The notes beneath the pieces are model-generated. The model was not told the DNA's origin and ran no database searches. It saw only the letters and a program-made list of their open reading frames with translations. This document shows positions 1-11,520 of a stretch of 64,000 nucleotides of DNA, in pieces. The translations under genes were made by a program, and so were the position numbers. Origin of the DNA: Aspidiotus rigidus (taxonomy: Eukaryota > Arthropoda > Insecta > Hemiptera > Diaspididae); contig JAVHKY010000004.1 in assembly GCA_035079385.1 (NCBI GenBank), forward strand, positions 12,989,001 through 13,053,000, in the 5' to 3' direction. Positions within the stretch are counted from its first letter, which is position 1. Every line of letters starts with the position of its first letter.

Positions 1-1483
1 TACTTAGTCATAGATAACTCTGAAAGCAATAATGATTCAAAGAACAAGAAAGCACTCTGTTTCAATCAGTTGAATAAATGAACAACCGTAGAATACGAGA
101 ACAAAACTCAAATTGCTCACCATTAATGACGCATACTTCAAAAATATTGACAAATTCTTGAAGCGCTATTAAAGCGTCGGTATACAAGAAAAAAAAAAAG
201 CTGTGTGCTTTTTGATTTCTTGAAGAGTGAGTATTTCACCTCATTCAAATTAAATAGGTAACATTGTAAGGACTGCGAAGATGGTACATATTAACGACTA
301 AAATGCTCCCAGTTATTCATCTTTGAAGTGCAAAGGTATGAGAAATTGCGAGAAGAATTCTGATGATATAAGACTAAACAGAGGTTTCAGGAGTGCAGTG
401 AGAGAGATCTGAATGTGAAACATCGAATTTTGGTTAATTAGAAAGATTATATATTAAATAGAAATGAGAAAATAAGTGAATTCTCCTTTATGCTTGTCGT
501 TAGAGTTCTTGTATTTGATGTTTGATGTTCAGAATTCTCTTCTAGGATACCTTTTGAATCGTTCCTCCTTCAACTTTATCAACAGAGTGACGGTTTTCTT
601 CATATCACTTGCGCATACCTATATTTTATAGGTATACTTAGTTCATAAGTATTTGGAAGGGAAGGAATGAAACAATGCACAAATTCTAGGAACTCAGAAA
701 TGTCTAAAATATCGAACACAATAACTATCAACTAATGACACATTTCACTGACGCAAGGGTCTGGTTTCTATTGACAAAACAATCAGATTACAAGATGATA
801 GTACACTTGAGATTCTACTGACCTGAGTAAGGCGCATGGTAACTGGAGCTCACTACACAAAATTGGCGTCGCGTTGCAATAATTATGTAGAACACGGACA
901 AACAACTGAACGCATATCAATTTCAACTTGTAATAGTTGAACAAATTATTGAAGCTTTTTCCCTTTTCCGAACAATAGTGAGAAACTTTTACTTCTATTA
1001 AACACAAAGAAATTATTGAGAAACTTTCACTTTCGCTGGACAGCCGATATTTAGTTTTATTCATACACTCACATTAACAACTCACAAACAAAAGCCAATT
1101 GAATCATCTGAGAAACGTAGATCTAGAAGAGAGGAGAAGGTATAAACTATCCGCCAAGAACTGAGAGAACTAAAGCAAGGAACTGACCAAAGAGCTTATA
1201 ATTATAAACAAACAAGGTCAATTCAAACAAAAGATAAGAATTTGCGTTTGGACCGGCCTATAGTGGCGCAAGTGTCGTTCTCGAAAACGAGATCAGGTTG
1301 TTTTTCCCCCTAAGGCTAGTGTTATTTCATCAAGCTGTATCTTCGTTAATAATATGGAATTACGAGTATTGGTCGTAATAGCTTTTTCAAACCTTTTTAA
1401 CCAATACTACAAGATACAATAATCAAAATTACATAAAAACAGATCTTCTGAAATCATCCCATTCTGTAAACGGCCACCGAACT
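1..1483. other. Unique AT-rich non-coding stretch
   Basis: I see no gene, RNA gene or clear repeat here. The only longer reading frame (783-1064, minus) starts and stops without codon bias or a recognisable domain and looks like chance. The sequence is AT-rich with occasional TAGGTA words. Confidence 0.5.
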
Positions 1484-1498
1484 GCTGTGCAAATAATG

Positions 1499-1690
1499 TT
1501 TGACGAACGTGCACTCCATTGGTCTTGGAGAAAAGGACAAAATTGATAAAAATAATCTTTCTGGTTACGTCGTATGATACTTGTTCGTCGAATTCCGAAG
1601 TAAATTTTCACGAGAAATTCAATGGCGACCTTCTTTTTTAGTGAAACTCGTTCCCTGATGAGATATACGATGAAATGCACGTTCGTCAAA
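1499..1690 (-). repeat. MITE with TTTGACGAACGTGCA inverted termini, copy 1
   Basis: The 15-base word TTTGACGAACGTGCA at 1499-1513 recurs as its exact reverse complement at 1676-1690, which gives a 192-bp element with perfect inverted ends. Its interior is clearly similar, in reverse orientation, to 23,224-23,433, and more weakly to the neighbouring 1,704-1,945. Similarity continues about 15 bases past one end (a CATTATTTGCAC block), so the real terminus may lie slightly outside the inverted repeat. No transposase is present. The open frame in this copy is shared with the 23-kb copy only because the DNA is similar. The superfamily is not identified. Confidence 0.75.
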
Positions 1691-1703
1691 AAAAAAAATT
1701 CAT

Positions 1704-1945
1704 TTTGACGGACGTGCATATTTCTCCATTACTCGAAAACGAGAGTCAACTGAAAGAAACGAACACCACCACTGAATTAAGCGTGAAAAATACTTCCAGA
1801 ATCAACTGTTCTTAATCATCTAGGTACCGAATAAATAATTTTTGACAATTAATGTTCAGAATCTGGTTTAGTTGGAGAAGAGGTAACATTGATTTTCTGA
1901 CAATATTGCTCTTTCTCCAAAACCAATGGAGTGCACGTTCGTCAA
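1704..1945 (+). repeat. MITE with TTTGACGAACGTGCA-like termini, copy 2 (diverged)
   Basis: This begins with TTTGACGGACGTGCA and ends with TGCACGTTCGTCAAA followed by CATTATTTGCAC. The middle is diverged, but blocks such as the CACTGAATT and CGTGAAAAAT regions align with the other copies. It lies head-to-head with copy 1, with 13 bases between them. The two copies therefore form an inverted dimer whose outer arms (about 1,484-1,545 and 1,900-1,964) match almost base for base and could fold into one long hairpin. Confidence 0.65.
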
Positions 1946-2642
1946 ACATTATTTGCACGGCAGCAAAGTAAAGATAGAGGGTCTTTTGCGGTCCAATGTC
2001 CAAACGCGAATATGGATATGGATGAACGCTCATTTGTAATATTCATCAATCTGGGAAAATGAAACTGGTGGAGGCCTTCGATAGCTCTTGTTCTACGGTT
2101 CTACATTTTGCCTTCTCTACACTGTGGTACGAAGTCAAATTGATAAAACAACGATCAGGAGAATGAGGCTCATGACATTGCACTGTTCACTAGAAGCTGA
2201 GGCCAAAGTAATCTCATTTCCGTGATTGTTAATTTGCGGTCTTGGCAGATACGTCAATATTTGAATTAACTTTCGTTCATCGATTTAGAACGATCATCCA
2301 ATCTGAGAAAAAGTGGTTCTTCCCAAATTGTGAAAGGATAAATTCTACGGTTTTGTATATCAGTTTGATTGCAAAAGAGAGGCGTTTGGATTCAAAATGG
2401 ACTGTGTTATTTGTGATAACGCAACATGAGTGTGAGTGCAAGATGCATAAGTGTGAGTGAGCTATTTCTGGCAGAAGTACCTATTCTGCTGAAAATTTGT
2501 CCATTCGGCATTGCTACTTGTAAAAAAAATCTCTTGACCGTATCATTTTTTATATTCAATTGGTAGCGTAGTGATCTCTGCTCCACATGTATCTTATGGG
2601 AGCAAAATGCTAAATGGACAAAATCGATCTTTTCATCGATGA

Positions 2643-2665
2643 TATCGATAGTTGTGACGTCACAA
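2643..2665. promoter_or_regulatory. Possible DRE-like and CRE-like palindromes
   Basis: TATCGATA (2,643-2,650), the DREF-type octamer, is followed directly by the 14-base perfect palindrome TTGTGACGTCACAA (2,652-2,665), which contains the bZIP/CREB core TGACGTCA. Both are known transcription-factor words. There is no gene nearby to attach them to, so function is only a possibility. Confidence 0.2.
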
Positions 2666-5600
2666 TAACACAGTCCATTCCTCAATGAAAGTTTGTTTCC
2701 TAAAAAAAAAAAGTGTTGTCACAACCTGAGGTAGATTGTCTGGTAGGTACTTGTGAATAGGAGCAACAATTCTCCATTTTCTCCTGCGTTGTAAAGGAAC
2801 CAAAATAAGTAGGTACGGATTGAGGAAGTTTGTTGAGGATAATGGTACCCTTTTCATCTCTATCTTCTTACACACGTACTCATAGATTACTGTACTTGAT
2901 AATGTTTTTCATCGTTCTGAGTCAATCAATGATTAGAAAAGATTACAGTTGAAAAAAAATACAGTATTTTCTATCTGTCCGTCAACAAACTTTGATTTTG
3001 AAAGTTTGGTTTGTTGATTCAGTTTGTGATATTATGAGGTTGAATCCTTCTCTAATCCTCATGCTGAGTGGATTGTAAATCAATAGCTTATTTTTATCAA
3101 TTCTTTTGTAGAGCTGATGATGCGCCAAATATTTTGCGAGTAACTTCTCGGTTATATACGTAGGAGAAAGGTGGCTTGGCAACATGCAGCATGGCAACAT
3201 TCTCAAATTAACAAAGCCCAGAAGTTCCTTGGACTTAGTTAAGCTCTGGTCGACAAGCCCTCTCGATGATTAATTGCTTATTATAGCAAACGACTGTTCG
3301 CGACTGATAGGAATACTTATTTCACAATCAAAATGTAGAAAATTCTTGATTCAACTACCAAAAACAAGGATTTATAGTCACTTTCACAAAAGGAAATGTC
3401 ACAAAAATTTTTCCACAAAGGTCTTTTTCACGACAAGATTAAATATCGCGGAAAAATCGTTAAAATGAATTATTAAACAAGAATCTATAACTTCCAAAAT
3501 TTAACCGCGTTTAAACTGGAATAAATTGCCTCTGCGAGCTATTTCTAGATGTAGGTACCAATACTCTCTGTTAGTTGGTATAAACTTACAGTCCTTCGCA
3601 TCTTCCATCTGTGTGCATACACCATTATTATTCTTTTTTTCACAAATTGAAAGACTCAAAACAACCAATTATTATCAAATGTTTGTCATTTATACCGCCT
3701 CTATTCTACCAAATTGACCATGAAAATCTTACTTTTTAATACTAAACTCTCGAGTACCTACTAATTTCTAAGGACTCATGAAAATATATTTACCAATATT
3801 TGTAGGTATCTGATTTCTTTCTTCTATTAGGTACTTGCACATTTATTATGATCATAAAAATTATTAATATTTTTTGTAAAAAAATTTGGTTTGAAATCAG
3901 TTTAATCAATTTTTTTTTTTTTTTTTTTTCGGACAACATACAGTTGAAAATTTAATCGGTGTGTTAAAAAATGGAGTTTACGTTTATTGTGAATTATTTC
4001 TAGTTCAAATTTATTAACCGCTGATGATACTTAGTCGTATTTTTCAAGGATAAATGAGTATTTTTTAAATTTAAAAATATCATAATATTGCCTTATATAA
4101 GTATTTGCTTTAGTGAAGTGGTACTGAAAATGCAATCCGGGCGCTGCGAAACGTCGAGCTTTGTAATATGCGAGTAGGTATTTAGTGTGGTAGTAAAGCC
4201 AAAATTTCTTTCAATTTTTAGTGTTTCACCTACCACGGAACAAAATTTTTCATCTGAATGGTTACAATAAATGAAAAAAAATTTGTTATTTTTCGCATAA
4301 TTAATGAATTATACATCATTTTATCATTCTAGAACGATGAATTATCATCTCGAGAACTAGAAACCATCATCAACTCAAAACCACTAATTTTGGGAGTTAC
4401 GACCTTTTGACTCTGTTCTAGGCCGACGGTATGCTGGTTGAAGTTGTAATAAACCGTCGTGCTAGTAGATACGACACAAATGATCTCGATTTCTTTTAAC
4501 CAATTTATCAGCGTTATGAAGGAGTTTGATTACGGCGTTATCAACAGCATGATTTTTATCTCTGCAGTGTTCCTGACTTCCTACTTAACAGTTATACGTG
4601 ATGTATTTCTCCTCAACTTAACGATCTTCTTTTCTCTAAAGTCTCGTACGTGATTTCTTCGATTCCAAGAATTTTCATTCTCACGAGTCATTGAAGAAGC
4701 AACAAGGCTTCCGTCGTTTTCTTATTATTTTCGTCCAAGTAAAAATTACTCTACATCTGAAGAATTTTAGTCTGAAATCATTTGAAGTGGTCTTTATAAA
4801 ATTTCATATTGGTAGGTACCGCTGATCAATCACACTTGAATCAATTAAAACTTATTTCTCGATATAGGCATTGAAATGAAAATATTTGAAAACACACCAA
4901 AATAGGTATCTCTAGCTAGGTCTACGTCTACTGCTTATTGTATCAAGCGCAAAAACTAGGAATATTCAACAATATTGTGAATCCAAGTGAAGAGAACTCA
5001 TTTTATATTCGGTCTTGACAAAATTAGAAAAATGAAAAACCTATTTCATCGAGCACTCTATACCTCCTCGTTAAAGAGAAAACTGTATCATTGATAGTAC
5101 TACATATTATGAAAAAAGTCCTTGTCCGAAGTATAGAGAAGAGCAAAGGGGGCAGGGAAGGTTTATGAACGAACAAAATAGCATGAATTCCTGCTCCGTT
5201 TCAGGAGAGCTTAAGACTACGACCTCACTTTTGCGAGGTGGTTGGTAAACCGGTTCACTCCTGAGATATTTTCACGAGCTAAAGAGTTTTATAGATTTCA
5301 TTCAAATCTCTTTCGGAGTTTCCACCATTCATGTATCTCTCTTAGGAAGTACATGATTTATCAGGGTTGAAAGAAGAGTTTTGGTTGTGGTCAAAGGATA
5401 CGAAAGTTATCAAATAGACGAGAAATTCAATCGAACCCACTTCCTGGTAATCAATTTGTTTCCCCTGTGAAGCCCTAGAAAAAATGGGAAAACTACACAT
5501 TTGATCCCCATTTGAAGCCTTGTTGATCCCCTTATTCCCGTTTTTTTCCCAGTTGAAGCCCTTCGGATTCCCAGACTTAAAAGGCTTCAACAGGGACAAA

Positions 5601-6399
5601 CCTGGAGCCTCTTAATTGGATCTCCGGGCTTTATTTTGGAAAAACTACTCATTTAATGCCCCGTCTCCCCTTCTGAATCACTGAAGCCTTTTGCATTCGA
5701 GAGCTTCAAGTGGGAACAATGATTACCGGACGAAAGTAGAAGAATCTGAAATGGGTACTTCTCTTTTTTCTGTTTTCAGGAAGAATTCGTAATGATAGCA
5801 TGGCATAAAGAAGAAATGCCCTGAGGAGCGTTTTGTCCACTGTCTGGTATTCTTCTCTTTTTTGAAAATCGAAGAATTGAGCTAGCTTAATGGGTAGGTA
5901 TGATAAATGCCGATCTAATATAAATTAAGCTGTATGCTCACGGGAAGAGAAGTTGTCATTATTATTTGAATACGCTGGCCTCTTGAATATTTAGACATCA
6001 CTAAATTTTCAATTTGTCTGATGGTGTTGTGATCTCTGTTTTCAATTTTGTGATTCCCTACTGAATTTTTTGCTGCACTCTTAAACTGTGTGGATCTCCT
6101 CTGGAAACTGAGGCTGAACTGACAAGTCGCAACTTGCGGAACGATCAGCTAGTTTTTCAAAAAAAGTCATTTAGATCCTTCTAACTTACGCACAATGTTA
6201 TCTAGATGCTTCATTGTATCCGAAAACATAAATCAGAACTTCGAGAATACGTTTATTAACCCTATCAGCGTTAATAGCTAAAAATTTTTTCACTCTTTTT
6301 CGGCGAAGTTTAATTAGAGTCAGAACTACACCGCTAGCGATGGTATTGGCTGGACTTTCGTGCACTTCTTAAGCCTTTCAGTATACAATGACGAGTGTC

Positions 6400-7400
6400 T
6401 GCGGCGATAACAATCTATACGAGGGAAACGCGAAGGAAAAAAGGGTTTTCGCGAATAATCAAAATCATCGCGGCTACGGCCGAGCGCGGTAATAGCGGAT
6501 GTCGAGAATTCTCTCGCGGAAAATTACGACAGTTACAAGAGGGTTGACGTCGGCCGCTCGCCCATAGAATCCCTTTTTCTTTTTCCATGCAAATGTACTA
6601 CATACGTTCGAATCAGCAATAAATCATAAAGAAAACAACAAACGCGAATGCCGAGTGAAAATTCGACTCACTAGTCATTTATTATCCGCATTCGAATCGA
6701 GTTCGTTCCGTTCACGATAATTATAAATATCCGTTCTTGTTACATTTTATTGTACGCGGTCAATTGATGGGCGTTCATTAATAATGCTCGAAAAATACGA
6801 TTTCATTTTTACGAGGGCATGTAGGCACGTTGATTTGAATACATGCGACCGAAGAGCACCTACATTGTACGTCGGCATTCTCCCTCGGAAATATCCTCTT
6901 CCTCGGATGAAAATGGAATGAAGTAGGAAAAGTTCTCCGCTTGAAAGCTACACTGCCGTCTATACATATGGCATACAAGGATACCAGATTTACAGCGATA
7001 TACTTACAATATGCATCGGAGGAAGACCGTTATAGAATGGAAACCAATAACGTCAAACGCATACAGAGGCTTGCCTAGACTTTTTATATTGTATAGACGT
7101 GCACATATAAATGTAGGTCTAAGATTAAACTGTTGTTATTTCATACCCCAAAGTTGGCATATCGGTTTCAAGATGAAAAAGGAAAATCTTGTAAGAAATG
7201 ATAGGCAATATCAAAAGCGTATCCGTTTCCCTCAGGGACCAACCGCCAAATATCGCAGACGCTATTCCGCCCGAACTACTATACTCCTCCACTCTCCCTG
7301 TAATCGTCTTGTTCGTTATTATTTATCTAGTGCAGTCCGTGCAGTTTAATGCGTTCTCGCATCGGTTCGAGAGATTTTAATTACACACGAGTGACCAGTT
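6400..7400. promoter_or_regulatory. CpG-richer unique block with POU octamer
   Basis: Compared with its AT-rich surroundings, this block has many CG dinucleotides (e.g. around 6,470-6,560) and no recognisable repeat. It contains an exact ATGCAAAT octamer at 6,587-6,594, the consensus POU-domain site. Such islands of complex sequence in a repeat-rich insect region are often conserved regulatory DNA. This is inference from composition only. Confidence 0.2.
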
Positions 7401-10260
7401 TACGACTGAACGTTAGTAGCCCGGAGTAAATGAAAAACGTATATAGAGTACACCTTCACCAAAGAAAATTCATTCCTTCTGTTTGGTGGCGCGACTCTAT
7501 TTGTTAGTACAGTGTTCGGAAAAAATGGATATTTTTTTATATTTTTTCTGTTATTACGTATCTTGAACCGTTTTATCTTCATAGTTGTGACAAGTTGTAT
7601 TGAAATGTATGAGCTATTCGCCGAATCCCAGCGGATTTTTTTTTCTTCTTTTCTCGCTTCTTTTTTCGTCTTTATTATTATTTTTTCTTTCGCGGCGGAG
7701 TGTTTTTTTTTCCTCCTTCGCGCGAGTAGCGCCTTTTTATCATTTCTGTACACACTTCGTTAGGTCGTCTAAAAGAACTTCGACCCTTGGTCAATGTCTA
7801 CGTTTTGACTAATCCTTCGGGGCACTTTGCCCGGTATATACGTGTGTTCATACTTTTATATCATGATTTATTACCCTCTTTTTCTTGTCTAAAAGTATGT
7901 CGAGCTGAGTGTTATTGGAAGTTATTTCAGGAAAAAAAGTGAACTAACGTAGAAAAATTGAGAAAATTTCATAATAATGTTAGCTGGCTGCATGGTCCAT
8001 TGCAATGAGGAACATTTCTTCCAATTGAAAGGAAATTAATAAGCCTAAAACTGATAGGCCGAGTGGGTGGTTATTGATAAATCTATTAACGCGGCATGTC
8101 GGAAGGATAAGACGAGAATAGAGGAAAGCGAATGATTTTACAAAATTGACAATCTATGCTGAACTTCCATTAAAGTCCTTTTTCTTTTTCATAAAAAATG
8201 ATACAAAATATACTCGCGAGTATTGGAAAAGTCGATATAGGAAGGGGTCAAAGTAAAGTATTCCTTGGTCATTCTGTTGATTGATGGTTTATACGTCGTA
8301 AATAGGCCATAAGCGAGACTGATGCTCGCTTTCATATTATGTACGCATGGACAGAAGAAAACGCATGTATTCCATTACACGAAGAAGGAAAATAGAGAGC
8401 GTACCTACTCGTATCTTTCAATTTTCTCGACTTTCCGTTACCGCAGCGAAAAAGTGGTTTACCTTTAAACCGATGATTGATAGATGACATTATTGGGTTT
8501 GTAATGACGAGAAATACGACAGCTTAAATTAGTTTCCGATACTTCAATCAAGACTAAGTCCAATTAGACATCTTTATAAATGACCATCGTTATGAATCTG
8601 CTATTCAACGTGGACTTTTTTTCTACTACGTGGATTCAGTTTGTACTTAAGATAGAACAAGCGCATCCAGTTGTGTGACAACGTTAAGTTAATTGAGGCA
8701 TGTGGAAGTCCTGTCATACGTAGATGGGTATTGGTAAGATCAGAAAACAAGGTAGGGTTTACATCAGTGACGTATTGTTCTGATGACGTCATTGTTAGAC
8801 TTGACCTAATGTCACCAAAATATGGTACAAGGCAGAAAACTTTAATTTTGACCTATCTAATCTATACAAAAAGTGGCCTAATACTGAGGTAAACAATTCC
8901 CACATTCAATTTTCTATATTTTTTTGACTTCAAAACAAAGAAAATTTTCTATTTTCGAGCTATATTTCAACACATTTATATTGGTTGCCATTATTATTTC
9001 ATATAATTTCTTCAAGTTTACAAGTCGTATTTTGTATTGTGCATCAGGTTTGGAAGATTTTTTTAAAATGAAATTTATATTTGATACCTATATAAAAGTT
9101 GAAATTAATAACAAAATTATTATCATTAAAAATTCGTTATAAAATATTTTTTTGAAAATTTTTTTTATGAATATTTGTGAGGAAATTTTTTATATTTTCA
9201 AATTTGGATAGTAAATTGATAAAAATTATTATATATATATATTGTTTTTTTCAATATAGAATGAGTAATTTATTATTGAAATTATGATAATAAAATAAGT
9301 TCGGGCTAGGGTAGAATTTAACTGGAGGATATCTTATTTATGTTTTGTACCTTCACGAATGCCATACCCACCGCTGAAATTACCACTGTATTCACCTGCC
9401 TCTCCTTCTTACCCACTTTTCTTCTCCCCGCAAATTCCTTGTACTTACTATCTGATTCTCCCTCATCCTTATTTGCTATCCAAGATCCTCATTCTACCAA
9501 ACCTATCATGCAACGAATCCTCATTCTTACAAACTAGTTCAGTTTTTCCTCATCTTACATTTATTTTCCATGGTTATCGAGATACATCCACCACAAGGAA
9601 CATGACTCAGTGGACCTTGCTGTAGAGCAGTCACTACGTTCCTTTCCATAACGGCGTCTCATCTTCTTTTCCTGGCATGATTTCTGGTCCTCCGTATTCT
9701 CCAATAAGCTCCGGTCTATTGAAGAAGCTCCAATTTTTTGGTCTGCTTCAATTCGCCCTACTCAACGCGAAGAAGTCATCTTGAGTAGAGGCACTAGTGA
9801 ATTTCAGTTTGGTTTTTCCTAGCTCACGTTAGAAGTCGCTTTTAGACAATATTATACTCGTACAGTGTTTTGATGGTGCTCTGTGAAGGTTGGTGGGAAG
9901 ATGCGGTGAATGGACCATACCTATCTCATTCGTTATTTTCTCTTTTCACACCTTTCACCCCCTTCATTCCTGTACTGCAATACTGATGACCTATCCGCTT
10001 AACACTTCTTCTCTTGCCTACCTGCATCACAAACTTTCCCGCACGAACAATCATGAGAAAATTATTAGCACGATGAACTACTTCCGATCCATCCATCTCT
10101 AGTAGGCCATCTAATTCATATTCATCCTTATCGCCTCTATCTGCCCACTTCGAGCCCATTTAAGTGTAGTTGTAAGTCCCATCAATTTATTTTTTTTTTT
10201 TTATTCACAATACCTTACTATTTTTGATGTCAAATATAAAAAATGTGAAATGTACCAAGA

Positions 10261-10301
10261 CAGGGGCGGATTTACAGGTACATTTTGGAAATCCACCCCT
10301 G
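10261..10301. repeat. 41-bp hAT-like mini-palindrome with target duplication
   Basis: CAGGGGCGGATTT (10,261-10,273) and AAATCCACCCCTG (10,289-10,301) are inverted repeats (12 of 13 pairs) around a 15-base loop. The 6 bases CCAAGA lie directly outside both ends (10,255-10,260 and 10,302-10,307), as expected for a target-site duplication. The CAGGGGCGGAT end is the type seen in hAT-family MITEs, whose duplications are normally 8 bp, so two bases may have been lost or changed. This is one of the shortest possible remnants of such an element. Confidence 0.6.
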
Positions 10302-10654
10302 CCAAGATTTTGACGCCTTTGGAAAAACAATATGTGGAATAATATTTTTCTTTACTCATCAGTCATCACTCACATAAATTCAAATATTTTGTTTTCTGAC
10401 CAGTAGGTCATAGGTTCTACCAGGTCAAGATCATCCGTATTGAGAGCCACGAAGAGAGGAGAGAGAAGACTAATATCTGACTTTCTACCTCTGATTCCGA
10501 TTGGCCTTGTAACGCATTGGGGGCTACTTTGGAACATGTGAGTGGGAGGGAGGTGAGAGGAGATCTTGCTCTCGCTTCCCTTATTAGTTCAACGATTTTT
10601 ACGTAATAAACTTTGACTTTGCGTACCTAATCTGAATGACCTATATATTATTCA

Positions 10655-11170
10655 AGAACACACGCCTTCTCACAACCATTTTGTGTAGGCAACGTTGCTC
10701 TAAACTCGCGGATAAATATCAGAGTCGCGAGTACATAAGCAGCCAAGCGTGCGCATCCTAGCGCCAATGCTTATTAATTTAGCATTTTTGTTGTCGCGTG
10801 ATAAATTTAAACCGGGCAGCGCGGGAGAAAAAGGAAAAAGTTGAAATAACTTTTGAATGAAGCAGATTTTGCTTCTTGACATCCCATAAAATATGTCCAC
10901 AAACGCACATTTTACAATTTAGGTGGGATGACAAAACCGTCAATTCCGCTTCATTCGAAGGATATTCCAAATTTTTCATTTTTCTCCGATATACGGCCAT
11001 AGTTTTGATATCTCTTACCACTTCGGCACGAGTACCATTACTGTTGAACGAATCACGCGCGTTGTTAGCGATCCTGGCGGATACCCGGTTTAAATTGGCT
11101 ATAGATCGCCTCTGTCTTTACTGTAGAATGGTGTAGAAACAAGTTCGCATGACAAACCACCGAGTCTTAC
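10655..11170. repeat. Direct repeat copy 1, interrupted by an insertion
   Basis: The segments before and after the inserted element at 10,804-11,096 align in order with 11,318-11,520. Shared landmarks are the AGAACAC start, a GCTCTAAACT block, GAGTCGC, TATAGATC and AGTTCG(C/T)ATGAC. Without the insertion the copy is about 220 bp. Divergence is around a quarter of positions by eye. No coding potential is evident. Confidence 0.6.
10804..11096. mobile_element. 293-bp MITE-like insertion with AATTTAAACCGGG ends
   Basis: AATTTAAACCGGG (10,804-10,816) and CCCGGTTTAAATT (11,084-11,096) are perfect 13-base inverted repeats. The segment between them is absent from the otherwise matching copy at 11,318-11,520, so that copy shows the empty site. 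The flanks are too diverged to read a target duplication, and no transposase is encoded. The superfamily is unknown. Confidence 0.6.
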
Positions 11171-11317
11171 AAATCGATAAGCCATCACGCCACCAAGAGT
11201 TGAGTATTGGGGAGAACGGAATGCCTTTGAGTCAAGTCGTTGAATCTCTGAACTCAAGGGTAAATGATACACCTGGCATTCTCCTCTGATGGGAGGCTCT
11301 CCGAGAGGGGAGATGTG

Positions 11318-11520
11318 AGAACACCCGGATTCTCGCGACCATGTTGTGCAGGTAGCGTAGCTCTAAACTTGCCGATGAAAATCCGAGTCGCAAGTATACA
11401 AGTAACCGAGCATCATGGCGCCGATACTTACCGTTGTAGTGTTTTTGTATAGATCACCTTCGACTTATACTAAACAACGGTGTGGGAACGAGTTCGTATG
11501 ACGAATCTTCAAGTCATACA
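11318..11520. repeat. Direct repeat copy 2 (empty site)
   Basis: This is the uninterrupted partner of 10,655-11,170, starting with AGAACACCC and ending around AAGTCATAC. It lacks the AATTTAAACCGGG element and so defines that insertion's position. Confidence 0.6.

Larger units (their letters stand above)
1946..10260. other. Long gene-free stretch
   Basis: No protein gene can be supported. Small features seen are a TATCGATA plus TTGTGACGTCACAA pair at 2,643-2,665, a 20-base T run at 3,910-3,929, a weak pair of diverged direct repeats at about 5,470-5,700 containing a GTTGAAGCC/GGCTTCAAC hairpin (5,552-5,591), a CpG-richer block at 6,400-7,400, a poly-pyrimidine run near 7,620-7,760 that creates spurious frames on both strands, and an AT-rich patch at 9,150-9,300. 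The part from 9,340 to 10,190 is strikingly C/T-rich on the plus strand and ends just before a T run, which may be an old retrotransposon fragment, but no domain is visible. Confidence 0.45.

Noticed and set aside
1655..1680. CTGATGA followed by GAAA inside the MITE.
   Set aside because: The bases between are not self-complementary, so stem II cannot form.
4021..4155. CTGATGA at 4,021 and GAAACGTC at 4,148, looking like hammerhead core parts.
   Set aside because: They are 120 bases apart with no stem II, and the flanks (AACCG and GAGCT) do not pair as stem I.
6605..6700. GTTCGAATC words resembling tRNA B boxes (also 7,371 and 15,012).
   Set aside because: No matching A box, acceptor stem or cloverleaf could be drawn around any of them.
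7400..7812. Lys-rich frame on minus and Phe/Ser-rich frames on plus.
   Set aside because: All result from a T-rich low-complexity run around 7,620-7,720.
9340..10190. C/T-rich segment as a possible LINE.
   Set aside because: No reverse transcriptase or endonuclease motif in any frame, and the nearby T run is on the wrong side for a plus-strand poly(A) tail.
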